NCBI GenBank assembly: GCA_947478475.1
Contig: CANJWD010000008.1
Location: forward strand, 1-42,742
From: Enterobacterales bacterium
Lineage (GTDB): Bacteria; Pseudomonadota; Gammaproteobacteria; Enterobacterales; Enterobacteriaceae
Length of the DNA stretch: 42,742 nt
Reading direction: 5' to 3'
Under the pieces are notes generated by a model, which ran no database searches, was not told the origin of the DNA, and was given only the letters and a program-made list of their open reading frames with translations. This document shows, one piece after another, positions 8,753 through 18,363 of this stretch; positions within the stretch are counted from its first letter, which is position 1; every line of letters starts with the position of its first letter. A program made the position numbers and the translations under genes.

Positions 8753-10925
8753 ACAGCAAATAAAGCGTTGCCAGGGGCGGGAGTGTTAGCTGGAGGGAGT
8801 GAGCACGCTGATGGCAGGAAACAGGCTGGCTGGCGACACCGCCGTGGTTGCCCGCGTTGCTGCCACAGTAATGATGTGAATCAGTATTAAGCAGCTCACG
8901 GTAATAGCCGGGCTTATCAACGCCGATACGGTAGCTGTAACGCGGCACCGGGGTAAAATTACTGATGGCGATCACGTTATTATCATCGGCATCCCGGCGC
9001 ACAAAAGCAAACACTGAATTGTCATGGTCATCGACTACCAGCCACTCAAAGCCCGCCGGCTGGCAATCCAGCTGATAGAGCGGCGGCTGTTTTTGGTAGC
9101 AAAAATTGAGGTCACGGACGAGCTGTTGCACGCCACGGTGCCATCCGGATGGTTCATCCAGCAGATGCCAGTCTAAACTGCTGTCAAAATTCCACTCCCG
9201 CCCCTGAGCGAATTCGCCCCCCATAAACAGCAGCTTTTTACCCGGGTGGGCCCACATAAATCCGTAATAAGCCCGCAGGCTGGCGAATTTTTGCCACGCA
9301 TCACCGGGCATGCGATCCAATAGCGACCCCTTGCCATGCACTACTTCGTCGTGAGAAAGAGGTAAAACAAAATTTTCGCTGTAGGCATACAGCATGCCAA
9401 ATGTCATCAAATTGTGATGATGTTTACGATGCACCGGGTCGCATTTCATGTAATTCAAGGTGTCATGCATCCAGCCCATATTCCATTTGTAATGAAAGCC
9501 AAGACCCCCAGCGTCAGGGGGAAGCGTGACACCGGGGTAATCGGTAGATTCCTCTGCCATGGTTATCGCCCCTGGGCGTGCTGCACCAAGGCTGGTATGG
9601 ACGCGACGCAGGAAAGCGATGGCTTCAAGATTATCTTTTCCGCCATAATAGTTAGGGATCCACTGACCCGCAGAGCGGCTGTAATCACGATAGATCATTG
9701 ACGCGACTGCATCGATACGTAACCCGTCGATGCCAAAACATTCCAGCCAGTACAAGGCATTACCAGCCAGATAGTTTCGTACCTCAAGACGGCCATAGTT
9801 ATAAACCAGTGTCTCCCACTCCTGATGATAACCTTCCCGGGGATCGGCATGCTCATACAGCGCGGTACCATCAAAGTACGCCAGGCCGTATTCATCATCA
9901 GGAAAATGCCCAGGAACCCAGTCAAGAATGACATTGATTCCCGCATCATGCGCCATGTCGATAAAGTATTTAAAGTCCGCAGGATTACCAAAGCGGCGAG
10001 TGGGAGCGTAGAGCCCGAGCGACTGATAACCCCAGCTTCCGTCAAAAGGGTGTTCATTGACGGGCAGTAGCTCGATATGTGTAAAACCCATACCCTTAAC
10101 GTACGGTACCAGCTGCTCCGCCAGCTCGCGGTAACTTAGCCAGCCGTTATTTTCTGTATGCCGCCGCCAGGAACCGAGGTGTACCTCATAAATGGCAATA
10201 GGGGCATTTATCTTATTAGCCAGCTGTCTGGCTGGTGGGTTTTCCGTTCTCTCCGGCACCGGGCAAATTACTGATGCCGTTTCCGGGCGCAGCTGAGTTT
10301 CAAATGCGTAAGGATCGGCTTTCAGGCGTACATTGCCCTGGTGGTCAATGATTTCATATTTGTAGAGTTGCCCGGCGTGTACATTGGGAAGAAATAACTC
10401 CCAGATACCATTTTCGCGGTGCAGACGCATGGGGTGACGGCGACCATCCCAGAAGTTAAAGTCTCCGACGACAGCAACCCGCCGGGCATTAGGGGCCCAG
10501 ACAGAAAAACTGACACCTGCCACGCCGTCAAATGTGGCCAGATGCGCCCCTAAATGCTTCCACGGCCGTAAATGTGTTCCTTCAGCCAATAACCAGCGGT
10601 CGATATCGGGTAATAACGGACCAAAACGGTAGGGATCATCAATAAGATGTTGCCTCTCCTGCCATGTCACTTTTAACTGATAACGAAAAAGTTTTTTACG
10701 GCTAGCAAGTAACCCGGCAAAAAAACCGCGCGGATCACAACAGCTAAGCTGGCTAATTTTACGTCCATTATCAGCGTCTGTTACCCAGACCTCTGTTGCA
10801 TCAGGTAACAGCGCACAGATCCGCAAACCCGCATCGGTCTGATGCATCCCCAGTAAGGAAAAGGGGTCGGCATAGTGACCCGCCACGATATGATTAATGA
10901 TCTGAGCGTCGGGAAGTGTCGGCAT
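8739..10925 (-). CDS. glgB: 1,4-alpha-glucan branching enzyme GlgB
   Basis: GlgB transfers alpha-1,4-glucan chains to alpha-1,6 positions to branch glycogen. The protein has exactly the E. coli length (728 residues). An N-terminal N1/N2 carbohydrate-binding region (CBM48; [25 protein letters not shown]) precedes the GH13 barrel. The catalytic nucleophile lies in [20 protein letters not shown] (D near 405), the acid in [10 protein letters not shown] (E near 458) and the third acid in [11 protein letters not shown] (D near 526). It starts the glgB-glgX pair on the minus strand. Since glgC and glgA are not beside it, glycogen synthesis depends on whether those genes survive elsewhere. Confidence 0.97.
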   Translation of the reverse strand: MPTLPDAQIINHIVAGHYADPFSLLGMHQTDAGLRICALLPDATEVWVTDADNGRKISQLSCCDPRGFFAGLLASRKKLFRYQLKVTWQERQHLIDDPYRFGPLLPDIDRWLLAEGTHLRPWKHLGAHLATFDGVAGVSFSVWAPNARRVAVVGDFNFWDGRRHPMRLHRENGIWELFLPNVHAGQLYKYEIIDHQGNVRLKADPYAFETQLRPETASVICPVPERTENPPARQLANKINAPIAIYEVHLGSWRRHTENNGWLSYRELAEQLVPYVKGMGFTHIELLPVNEHPFDGSWGYQSLGLYAPTRRFGNPADFKYFIDMAHDAGINVILDWVPGHFPDDEYGLAYFDGTALYEHADPREGYHQEWETLVYNYGRLEVRNYLAGNALYWLECFGIDGLRIDAVASMIYRDYSRSAGQWIPNYYGGKDNLEAIAFLRRVHTSLGAARPGAITMAEESTDYPGVTLPPDAGGLGFHYKWNMGWMHDTLNYMKCDPVHRKHHHNLMTFGMLYAYSENFVLPLSHDEVVHGKGSLLDRMPGDAWQKFASLRAYYGFMWAHPGKKLLFMGGEFAQGREWNFDSSLDWHLLDEPSGWHRGVQQLVRDLNFCYQKQPPLYQLDCQPAGFEWLVVDDHDNSVFAFVRRDADDNNVIAISNFTPVPRYSYRIGVDKPGYYRELLNTDSHHYCGSNAGNHGGVASQPVSCHQRAHSLQLTLPPLATLYLLWEAQ

Positions 10926-11090
10926 AGTATCTTCCTGTTATTCTTTGAAGCGTGTCGAAAATCTGTTGTGACAAAGTTAAGAGGGTAGTAAACGGGTTCT
11001 TAAAATCTATTCGAAATCTGCCGCATTTGCTAATTATTAGTTAAAAAATTATTAATAATTTTAATAGTGGCCGCGCATGTCGCCCTGTTC

Positions 11091-12041
11091 TCAGAGCCAG
11101 TTTTTGCGTTTAAAGTAGAGCCAGGGAGCGAGGCCGGCAGTAATCATCAAACCAATGGCAGCAGGGTAGCCAAAAGACCAGCTTAGCTCTGGCATAAATG
11201 CAAAGTTCATCCCGTAACTGGAGGCGACCAGTGTCGGCGGCAGAAATACCACGGAAACAACTGAAAATATCTTGATAATGCGATTTTGCTCGATGTTAAT
11301 GAACCCCATTGCGGCCTGCATCATAAAATTAACCTTTTGAAACAGGGATTCATTGTGTGGTAACAGCGATTCGACATCACGTAATATTTCGCGTGCCTGT
11401 CCAAGCTGGCCGACGGGCAGGCGAGTTTTACGTACCAGAAAATTAAGGGCGCGCTGAGTATCCATCAGACAAAGACGGACTTTCCAGCCGATATCCTCCT
11501 GTTCCGCCAGGCTGGACAACGCGGCGTCATATTTATCGCTCTGTTGCCCTTTCATGATGACCAGGCTCAATACCTCCAGATTGCTATAGATATTTTCGAT
11601 TTCGTCAGCCAGCTGTTCAATCTTGGTTTCAAACAGGTCCAGTAGTAGTTCGTAAGCATTACCATCCACCAAAACCTGGTTACGCGCCCGCATTCTGTAA
11701 AGGCGGAATGCGGGCAGCTCACGTTCACGCAATGTGTATAAGCGGCCATCACGGATAGTGAACGCCACGGTGGCATTACCGGCATGATCTTCAGCATCCT
11801 GAAAATAGAAGAATGAGTGAATATGCAAACCTTCTTCGTCTTCAAAAAATCGCGCAGAAGCTTCGATATCGTCCAGTTCCGGACGGGTGGCAAGACTCTG
11901 CCCGAGCTCGTTCTGGACACGTTCACGTTCCGTTTTTTCCGGTTCAACCAGATCAATCCACAGTGATTCTGACAGTTGAGCCGGGTCATCCGGTTCCAGC
12001 CGGGATAGGCGATTATTTTCCAGTTTAAATGCGCTTAGCAT
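11091..12041 (-). CDS. corA: Magnesium/cobalt/nickel transporter CorA
   Basis: CorA forms a homopentameric channel that takes up Mg2+ in the inner membrane. The length (316 residues) equals that of E. coli CorA. A long cytoplasmic domain is followed by two C-terminal membrane helices; the signature YGMNF lies at the end of TM1 ([14 protein letters not shown]), and the protein ends KRKNWL with the usual basic tail. In E. coli corA directly follows uvrD on the same strand. Here both genes keep strand and order, but about 2.1 kb with an opposite-strand gene lies between them. The 165 bp between corA and glgB show no gene. Confidence 0.97.
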   Translation of the reverse strand: MLSAFKLENNRLSRLEPDDPAQLSESLWIDLVEPEKTERERVQNELGQSLATRPELDDIEASARFFEDEEGLHIHSFFYFQDAEDHAGNATVAFTIRDGRLYTLRERELPAFRLYRMRARNQVLVDGNAYELLLDLFETKIEQLADEIENIYSNLEVLSLVIMKGQQSDKYDAALSSLAEQEDIGWKVRLCLMDTQRALNFLVRKTRLPVGQLGQAREILRDVESLLPHNESLFQKVNFMMQAAMGFINIEQNRIIKIFSVVSVVFLPPTLVASSYGMNFAFMPELSWSFGYPAAIGLMITAGLAPWLYFKRKNWL

Positions 12042-12599
12042 GATGGTGACTCCCTTAAAATGGTTGTTTCAAGGAAACCGCGTTGAAGCACAGAAACAAT
12101 TAAGGAATGGTGCCTGTTTCAGATCTTGTTTCAGAATAAGTAAGAACATCTGACTCATAGCAACAATGCTGGTGGCCGCTGATAACGCCTAAGGCTATCA
12201 ACGATTGATAGGATAGCCTTAGGTGTTGCAGGTCAAAAATAAGTCACTGAGCCAGCATCTACTGGGTGCGCCCAAAGCTGCATCCTCGTTTAACGATAGT
12301 GCGCGCATGTTACGCTTGTAAGAAAAAGGCTGTCAACCTTTGCGCTGATGCTACCTTAATTTTGTTAACAGTTTCAGATGGTCTTTTCCGCTCATATTTT
12401 TCTTAACGAAAGAAAAAGCATGATATTTGCAGCACAAAGTAAGGACATTCAGCATATTTTATTGCTACTACTCTCTTTAGGCTCTCCTTCAGCTCTCCTT
12501 CGGGAGTTTAGTAGTTAAGAAAAAGCTGAAACAGAGTTCAATAAAATACAAAGAAGGAAAAAATAAAGAAGAAAAAAATAAACTAAAGAGGGAAAGAAC
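12042..12599. other. 558-bp intergenic region between corA and the orphan gene
   Basis: I see no coding sequence here. The region must hold the corA promoter (leftward) and that of the orphan gene (rightward). Its right half (about 12340-12600) is clearly richer in A+T than the surroundings and ends in purine-rich sequence with GAGGGA as ribosome-binding site at 12590-12595. The left half contains a long inverted repeat at 12184-12227. No classical hrp box (GGAACC...CCAC) was found on inspection. Confidence 0.6.
12184..12227. repeat. 16-bp inverted repeat (stem-loop) upstream of corA
   Basis: AACGCCTAAGGCTATC (12184-12199) pairs with GATAGCCTTAGGTGTT (12212-12227) over 16 positions with a single G-U-type mismatch and a 12-nt loop. 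There is no following T-run on either strand, so a simple intrinsic terminator is not well supported. It lies in the corA leader if transcription starts upstream of it, or it may be a remnant of the original uvrD-corA spacer. Confidence 0.65.
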
Positions 12600-14069
12600 A
12601 TGCTAACGATAAAACCAGCAATGCAAGCAACGACTGTAGGGGCAAATGTTGATATTCATGGCAGCGCCCGCACAGAGCCAACACGTAGTACAGGAAGCCC
12701 GGTATCCTGTTTAGCTATCAGGCACACCTTGCAGCAGAATGACGTTATGGAGATGCAAGCACTGTCCGCAGAACAGCAGACAGCACTGGAAGAAGGCTTG
12801 GATGTTATCCACCGTCTTACTGATGCAATAACGGCAGAGTGGCTGGATATGCTCTCTCTCGCTGAGCAGGATAGGATAGTAAGCTTCAGTGACAGTGTAA
12901 AAAATAGCGTTGGGCAACAGGGAGAAGCACCCTCTTTGGCAGGTGATGAGCGCTTGTTACCTGTCATTCTGGAGCTGCGGGAGAGACTGGATCCCGATGC
13001 CACACATGGGGAGCGTGTCCTGGTGGCGTCAGAGGTTCTGGCTGCGGCATTACCCAGTGGATCTATTTCTGATAACGGCACTGATGCGTTCATGCGTACC
13101 GCCATCATTACCGCTATTGCCACGCTGATACGCACGGGGGTAGAGCAGGGTATTAATGCACAGGACCCTGGGGATACTGCAAAACGGATCATCACCAGTG
13201 CTGCAATATTGATGGGGAGTGGGCTGAATCTGGCAGGCGCCGTGCGCGATGAATACAACGGTCGGGCGACGGCGTCCTCTAGAATAGGGCGTGTGTCTAT
13301 AGCAGTTTTTCAGTTAACAACAATGGGTGTGTTGCTGTACCAGGCCTATTCTGACCCCGGCATGGCAAAAAAAGCAGCCGTACAGATGGCCAAGGTGGCC
13401 AGTTACACCCTGACAAGGGATACAGCACAACTATTTTGGCCACTAGCTGATAACGCTCCCCTGAATATAAGAGGGCTGGCCGCCAGCACAGTCAGCTATG
13501 CAACCCTGCAATTTGTCATGAATTTTGTAGTGTCAAAAATTCAGAGCAGTTTTGGCAGCAGTATTATTCCAGCCATGTCGGGGATGGAGATAGCGGGTTT
13601 TATCGCTACCTTAGGGTTGACAGCGGTGCTGAATGGCGTTGCTGAGGGTACAGATGACATCGCCAGAGCTCGCCTGATGCACTATTTTAGTGAGCCGCCT
13701 GTAGCAGCCGTCGCCGATGCGTTATACATCCGTACCGCCTGGCGGCCAGGGCCAGGTGCACAACAGGTTGAAGATCAGTTTTTAACCACCAATGCCGGGC
13801 GTACCTCTTTGTTCAGTGGCATAACAGCCAGTATTTTACTGTTGCCCAACGCCAGCGCAGGGTTATCTGATGACCACAAGATATTACTGGAAGGTGCGCT
13901 GATCGCTACAGAGTTTTTACTGTGTTACCCTGCTTTTGTTGGAATGCATCACAGAGGACCTGCAGCACCGGAACCGGCAGAGGAACCGGCAGAAGAGAGA
14001 AGTATCGCTACTACCACAGGATCAGCGTCAGAAATAGCCCCTTTTTTAAGAAACAGAAATTTTGTTTAA
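12600..14069 (+). CDS. Orphan 489-residue membrane-associated protein, putative secreted effector
   Basis: I do not recognise a known family. Seen: residues 1-45 are polar and rich in Ser, Thr and Pro without a Sec signal peptide, as in type III secretion signals; 46-130 is acidic and probably helical; long alanine/glycine-rich hydrophobic stretches occur at about 164-180, 197-213, 232-248, 296-312, 327-345, 403-418 and 427-447; the tail has EPAEEPAEE and ends polar. The ribosome-binding site GAGGGA and a terminator-like hairpin at 14089 frame it as a single-gene unit. It lies opposite to, and between, uvrD and corA, which are adjacent in relatives, so it is an insertion at this site. A toxin or membrane-remodelling effector is an inference; a decayed phage or surface protein is possible. 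Confidence 0.75.
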   Translation: MLTIKPAMQATTVGANVDIHGSARTEPTRSTGSPVSCLAIRHTLQQNDVMEMQALSAEQQTALEEGLDVIHRLTDAITAEWLDMLSLAEQDRIVSFSDSVKNSVGQQGEAPSLAGDERLLPVILELRERLDPDATHGERVLVASEVLAAALPSGSISDNGTDAFMRTAIITAIATLIRTGVEQGINAQDPGDTAKRIITSAAILMGSGLNLAGAVRDEYNGRATASSRIGRVSIAVFQLTTMGVLLYQAYSDPGMAKKAAVQMAKVASYTLTRDTAQLFWPLADNAPLNIRGLAASTVSYATLQFVMNFVVSKIQSSFGSSIIPAMSGMEIAGFIATLGLTAVLNGVAEGTDDIARARLMHYFSEPPVAAVADALYIRTAWRPGPGAQQVEDQFLTTNAGRTSLFSGITASILLLPNASAGLSDDHKILLEGALIATEFLLCYPAFVGMHHRGPAAPEPAEEPAEERSIATTTGSASEIAPFLRNRNFV

Positions 14070-14088
14070 TAGAAACAGCATAATGATT

Positions 14089-14120
14089 CCCCGCACTGAG
14101 TGTTACAACTCAGCGCGGGG
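14089..14120 (+). terminator. Hairpin terminator after the orphan gene
   Basis: CCCCGCACTGAG (14089-14100) pairs with CTCAGCGCGGGG (14109-14120), 11 of 12 positions, around an 8-nt loop. A short T-containing stretch follows (CATGTCTTTGG), weak as a U-tract. It lies 20 bp after the orphan gene and may serve both this gene and convergent uvrD. Confidence 0.6.
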
Positions 14121-14163
14121 CATGTCTTTGGCAACATTTATTAACATAACAGATGCAATACAT

Positions 14164-14191
14164 CTAGTTGATAACTTCTAGTTGATAACTT
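14164..14191 (-). repeat. 14-bp tandem duplication over the uvrD stop
   Basis: CTAGTTGATAACTT is present at 14164-14177 and 14178-14191. On the minus strand the unit is AAGTTATCAACTAG, containing the last codons (EVIN) and the TAG stop of uvrD; the extra copy lies just past the stop. Confidence 0.9.
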
Positions 14192-16355
14192 CAAGCCTGG
14201 CATAAGCCGCCACCAGCCATTTTTTTCCTTCGTGCTGAAAATCAATTTGCAGCCTGCTGTGTTCGCCACTGCCTTCCAGATTAACGACTGTCCCTTCACC
14301 AAATTTTGGATGAAGGACCCGCTGGCCTAAGGAAAAGCCGCCGCTGCTATCGGGTACGGATAACCCGGCATGACGGTGATTAAAAGCCCGCGCAACAGTG
14401 GCGCGTAATCGCACTTCTTCGATACAGTCCTGCGGCAATTCACCAATAAAACGTGAAGGGTGATACCTGACTTCCTTGCCGTAGAGCCATCGACGCTCCG
14501 CATAGCTTATGGTCAGTTTTTGCATTGCCCGGGTCACACCAACATAAGCCAGACGCCGCTCTTCTTCAAGGCGCCCCACTTCGTCAAGGGATCTCTGGCT
14601 CGGAAATATCCCTTCTTCCATGCCAACAATAAATACCTGCGGGAATTCTAAGCCCTTTGCGGAGTGTAATGTCATCAGCTGTACAGCTTCCTGGCCGCTG
14701 ATTGCCTGATTTTCTCCGGCTTCCAGTGCCACGTGCGATAAAAATGCCTGAAGTGGTGGTAACGTCGCGTTTTCCTCATCGTCCTGATTCGAATAGTAAA
14801 ACTCACCGGCTGCGGTCACGAGCTCCTGTAAATTTTCTATTCGCGCCTGACCTTTTTCACCTTTTTCCTGCTGATACATTGACCATAAACCAGAATGATG
14901 TATCACCTGCTCCGTCTGGACCGGTAAGGGAATCTCTGATGTTTCAGCGGCCATGGTCTCTATCAGGTCGACAAAACGCTGTAGCGCTGAGGCTGCCCGG
15001 CCCGCTAACGCATTCGCCTGCAATAACGTCTGTACAGACTGCCACAATGTTATCTGGTGGTCACGGGCAGTGTGGCGAATGAGATCCAGGGTTCCGGCGC
15101 CAATACCCCGGGCGGGTGTATTGACTGCCCGCTCAAATGCTGCATCATCATTACGATTCCCGATCAGGCGCAGGTAAGCCAGTGCATCTTTGATCTCCTG
15201 TCGTTCAAAAAAGCGCTGGCCGCCGTAAATGCGGTATAGCGTCGCCGTTTGCAGTAGCGCCGCTTCCAGTACACGGGATTGCGCATTACTGCGGTAGAGA
15301 ATCGCACAATGGTTCAGGCTTTCGCCCTTATCCTGTAGGCCCTTGATGCAGCTGACCACAAAACGCGCTTCATCCAGCTCATTGAATGCACAGTAAAGAG
15401 AGACCGGCTCACCCTGTACCCCATCCGTCCACAGGCTTTTTCCCATACGGCCATGGTTATGGCTAATCAGGCCATTTGCTGCGGTCAGAATGGTGCGGGT
15501 GGAGCGATAATTTTGCTCCAGACGCACCGTCCCGGCCCCGTGGAAGTCGCTCAGAAAGCATTGAATGTTTTCTATTTTCGCGCCACGCCAGCCGTAGATG
15601 GATTGGTCATCATCCCCGACAACCATGATTCTGGCGCTATCTCCCGCCAGCAAACGCAGCCAGGCATACTGAACATGGTTAGTATCCTGAAACTCATCCG
15701 CCAAAATATCAGTAAAACGTTCGCGATAGTGACCCAGTATATGCGGCTTATTAAGCCATAATTCGTGTGCTCTGAGTAACAGTTCAGCAAAATCCACCAG
15801 GCCGGCACGATCACAGGCTTCCTGATAGGCCTGATAGATACGCAACCATACGCTCTCTGTCGGACAGCCATAATGTTCAATATGCTGAGGTCGCAGGCCA
15901 TCATCTTTTTTACCGTTGATGTACCACATTGCAGCGCGTGCTGACCACTGCTTGTCGTCTAAATTCAGCGCGCTAATGATGCGTTTCAGTAAACGGTATT
16001 GATCGTCACTATCGAGGATTTGAAAATCTGCCGGCAGCTGTGCATCACTATGGTGCGCCCGCAGTAAACGGTGAGCTAAGCCATGAAAAGTTCCAATCCA
16101 CATTCCAGACTGCTGATAACCTAATAGCTGTCCGATACGCCGGCGCATTTCTGCCGCCGCTTTATTGGTAAAAGTGACCGCAATAATTGAGTAAGGGGAT
16201 ATGTGTCCGACCGATACCAGCCACGCTATACGATGCACCAGAACGCTAGTTTTACCGCTGCCCGCGCCGGCCAGTACCAGCAAATTACCAGGCGGGGCGC
16301 TTACTGCTGCGCGTTGTTTATCATTCAGAGTGCTGAGCAGTAATGAAGTGTTCAT
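14178..16355 (-). CDS. uvrD: DNA helicase II UvrD
   Basis: UvrD is a 3'-5' SF1A helicase in nucleotide excision repair and methyl-directed mismatch repair. The 725 residues compare with 720 in E. coli. Motif I (Walker A) is LAGAGSGKT near residues 28-36, motif Ia TFTNKAAAEMR, motif II LADEFQDTN, motif III VVGDDDQSIYGWRGA, motif IV QNYRST, motif V LMTLHSAKGLEFPQVF and motif VI VTRAMQKLTIS; the C-terminal tudor-like segment (VLHPKFGEGTVVNLEGSG) is present. It keeps the order uvrD-corA on the minus strand. The genes normally before it (xerC, yigB) are missing, with 159 bp to dapF. The TAG stop lies in a 14-bp duplication. Confidence 0.97.
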   Translation of the reverse strand: MNTSLLLSTLNDKQRAAVSAPPGNLLVLAGAGSGKTSVLVHRIAWLVSVGHISPYSIIAVTFTNKAAAEMRRRIGQLLGYQQSGMWIGTFHGLAHRLLRAHHSDAQLPADFQILDSDDQYRLLKRIISALNLDDKQWSARAAMWYINGKKDDGLRPQHIEHYGCPTESVWLRIYQAYQEACDRAGLVDFAELLLRAHELWLNKPHILGHYRERFTDILADEFQDTNHVQYAWLRLLAGDSARIMVVGDDDQSIYGWRGAKIENIQCFLSDFHGAGTVRLEQNYRSTRTILTAANGLISHNHGRMGKSLWTDGVQGEPVSLYCAFNELDEARFVVSCIKGLQDKGESLNHCAILYRSNAQSRVLEAALLQTATLYRIYGGQRFFERQEIKDALAYLRLIGNRNDDAAFERAVNTPARGIGAGTLDLIRHTARDHQITLWQSVQTLLQANALAGRAASALQRFVDLIETMAAETSEIPLPVQTEQVIHHSGLWSMYQQEKGEKGQARIENLQELVTAAGEFYYSNQDDEENATLPPLQAFLSHVALEAGENQAISGQEAVQLMTLHSAKGLEFPQVFIVGMEEGIFPSQRSLDEVGRLEEERRLAYVGVTRAMQKLTISYAERRWLYGKEVRYHPSRFIGELPQDCIEEVRLRATVARAFNHRHAGLSVPDSSGGFSLGQRVLHPKFGEGTVVNLEGSGEHSRLQIDFQHEGKKWLVAAYARLEVIN

Positions 16356-16514
16356 AAATTACCGTTTATAAAAATTACCCTTTGTCAGGATGTTGGAGGG
16401 CAGGATAACCTGCGATCAGGACTTGTCATGCTGATTGCGATGCTGTTAAAAAACTCCGAAGCAGAGCTGCCAGGTGATTTAAATATGAATGATATCGATT
16501 ACAAAATTTGCCAG

Positions 16515-17348
16515 TTACTTTGGGTACAGATGGATCACCCCATCATAAACATGGGTACACGGTCCGGTCACGTAGAGCGGGCGACCCGGTCCTTTCCAGT
16601 TGATATTCAGGCTGCCGCCAGGCAGTTCAGCCATAACCTGCTCGCTCAGTAGTCCTTGCATAATACCGACAGCAACCGCGGCGCCCGCACCGCTACCACA
16701 GGCCAGGGTCTCTCCGGCTCCGCGTTCATGGACGCGCAAGCGAATATGTTCCCGACTGATAATTTGCATAAAACCAATGTTAGCCCGTTTTGGGAAACGT
16801 TCGTGATGCTCCAGGGCGGGACCAAAAAATTCAACATTGGCCATTGCAACATCCTCTACTTGTAGCACGCAATGGGGGTTACCCATGGACACCACACCAC
16901 AGAGTATCGTCTGCTCTGCTACGCGTAAAATATAGGTTTTTTCTGCTTTTTTGGCACGAAATGGGATGAGTTGTGGATCAAAATTGGGCTCCCCCATATT
17001 AACACAAACGCTGTCATCTTCTGTTATACTCAGCGTCATACGCCCGGTTTGTGTGCTGACACAAATATTCCGTTTACTGGTGAGTTCCTTGAGACGCACA
17101 AAATGCGCCAGGCAGCGTGCACCATTGCCACACTGAGCCACTTCAGAACCGTCCGCATTGAAAACCCGATAGTGGAAATCCAGCTCAGGATCGTAGGGCG
17201 GTTCTACTAATAACAGCTGATCAAACCCGATACCCCTGTGCCGATCAGCAAGGCGTCGGATGAGCTCCGGAGAAAAATAGAATTTTTGTGTAACTGCATC
17301 AACAACTGCAAAATCATTGCCGAGACCGTGCATTTTAGAGAATTGCAT
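16515..17348 (-). CDS. dapF: Diaminopimelate epimerase DapF
   Basis: DapF converts LL- to meso-diaminopimelate, used for lysine and peptidoglycan. At 277 residues (E. coli 274) the protein is complete. The two catalytic cysteines are seen in the motifs [10 protein letters not shown] (Cys in CGNG, residue about 73) and [11 protein letters not shown] (residue about 219). It follows lptM on the minus strand after 15 bp, as in E. coli. yigA, xerC and yigB should follow; instead 159 bp of non-coding sequence (16356-16514) lead to uvrD. I found no recognisable remnant of xerC there. Confidence 0.96.
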   Translation of the reverse strand: MQFSKMHGLGNDFAVVDAVTQKFYFSPELIRRLADRHRGIGFDQLLLVEPPYDPELDFHYRVFNADGSEVAQCGNGARCLAHFVRLKELTSKRNICVSTQTGRMTLSITEDDSVCVNMGEPNFDPQLIPFRAKKAEKTYILRVAEQTILCGVVSMGNPHCVLQVEDVAMANVEFFGPALEHHERFPKRANIGFMQIISREHIRLRVHERGAGETLACGSGAGAAVAVGIMQGLLSEQVMAELPGGSLNINWKGPGRPLYVTGPCTHVYDGVIHLYPK

Positions 17349-17363
17349 ATCACATTCCGCTAA

Positions 17364-17540
17364 CTATTGTGACTGATTACTGCTACGGCCAGGAGCGATG
17401 TTGCCACCATTTGTATCGGGTTGTGTGGTTTTTGTTACTGGCGGGTCGGCAGGTGGAGCATAAAGCGGGCCTTTCAGACCGCAACCTGCTACACCGATCA
17501 GCATTGCGCCAGTCAATAATGTCTGTAGATTGTTTTTCAT
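17364..17540 (-). CDS. lptM: Small outer-membrane lipoprotein LptM (YifL)
   Basis: A 58-codon frame found by reading the minus strand upstream of dapF. It begins [20 protein letters not shown], a lipoprotein signal peptide with the lipobox VAGC, followed by [14 protein letters not shown], the conserved GLKGPLY motif of the family. LptM helps the LptDE translocon to mature by stabilising its oxidised state. GGCAGG just upstream gives a ribosome-binding site. The position between divergent cyaY and dapF is the same as in E. coli. Confidence 0.92.
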   Translation of the reverse strand: MKNNLQTLLTGAMLIGVAGCGLKGPLYAPPADPPVTKTTQPDTNGGNIAPGRSSNQSQ

Positions 17541-17618
17541 CAGTATTACTGCCTGCCATTTATGCGGTTATGCTACCTATCATCGCAGCTGGATCATGAA
17601 AAGCAACAGGAATTAATT

Positions 17619-17939
17619 ATGAATGATAGCGAATTTCATCGGCTAGCTGACCTGCTCATACTTAATATCGAGCAGATACTGGATAGTTTTGAGGGTAGTA
17701 CTGATATTGACTATGAAAACCACGGAGGCGTAATGACCCTGACTTTTGAGGATGGTAGCAGGATTATTATCAACCGCCAGGAGCCGCTACACCAGATATG
17801 GCTGGCCACAAAAACGGGTGGCTACCATTTTAATTATCAGGATAAGCGCTGGTCCTGTGACCGCAGCGGGGAGGCATTTTTTACGCTGTTCTCTGAGGCT
17901 TTCAGCCTTCAGTCCGGTGAAAAAATAGTCTTTGAGTAA
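17619..17939 (+). CDS. cyaY: Iron-sulfur cluster assembly protein CyaY (frataxin homologue)
   Basis: CyaY binds iron and modulates IscS activity during Fe-S cluster assembly. The ATG at 17619 gives 106 residues, the exact E. coli length, with ACAGGAA upstream. The acidic N-terminal helix ([21 protein letters not shown]) and the beta-sheet segments [35 protein letters not shown] are typical. It is divergent from lptM as in E. coli. In that species cyaA lies tail-to-tail with cyaY; here tusC takes this place, so a rearrangement joint lies at about 17940-18001, where T-rich imperfect repeats occur. Confidence 0.96.
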   Translation: MNDSEFHRLADLLILNIEQILDSFEGSTDIDYENHGGVMTLTFEDGSRIIINRQEPLHQIWLATKTGGYHFNYQDKRWSCDRSGEAFFTLFSEAFSLQSGEKIVFE

Positions 17940-18001
17940 CATTTTGTTAGTCTTTTTATTAGTTTTTTCGTTGGTCTTTTTGTTAGCCGATGCCAGGTAA
18001 C

Positions 18002-18361
18002 TCAGAACCTCAGCACAACATCGCAGGCGGCCAGCTGGCTGCGAAAGAGATCGGGTGTCATGATTTCAGCATCCAGTACCCAGTCATTTGTCATACTTAA
18101 TCCACGTCGCTGCAACGATTGCTCGCATACATAACATCTGTTCACATCATACAGCGACAGCATCCGAAAACTCGCGATGTAATTTCTGGCAAGCACTCTC
18201 TCTGGTTGTTGTTGCGGCAATAACTGGAAAACACCATCAGAGATAAAAAACAGGCTGACATGCTCCGTGAGTGCACAGGTCGCCAGCAGGGCATCCAGCC
18301 CCTCCCTTCCTGCGGAAGAACCGTGAGGAGCCTGAGTAAAAACAAATGCTACGTTTGTCAT
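18002..18361 (-). CDS. tusC: Sulfurtransferase complex subunit TusC
   Basis: TusC is the middle subunit of the TusBCD heterohexamer that relays sulfur to TusE and MnmA for 2-thiolation of U34 in Lys, Glu and Gln tRNAs. The 119 residues equal the E. coli length, with the conserved start [24 protein letters not shown] and the end DVVLRF. It starts two bases after the tusD stop. tusB, which normally overlaps the tusC end, is missing; the next 60 bp contain no start codon or TusB-like sequence, and cyaY follows from the opposite side. Confidence 0.95.
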   Translation of the reverse strand: MTNVAFVFTQAPHGSSAGREGLDALLATCALTEHVSLFFISDGVFQLLPQQQPERVLARNYIASFRMLSLYDVNRCYVCEQSLQRRGLSMTNDWVLDAEIMTPDLFRSQLAACDVVLRF

Positions 18362-18363
18362 GT

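Noticed and set aside
12042-12340. Mg2+-sensing riboswitch in front of corA
   Set aside because: A single stem-loop is visible but no M-box or mgtA-leader architecture; corA is not a usual target in enterobacteria.
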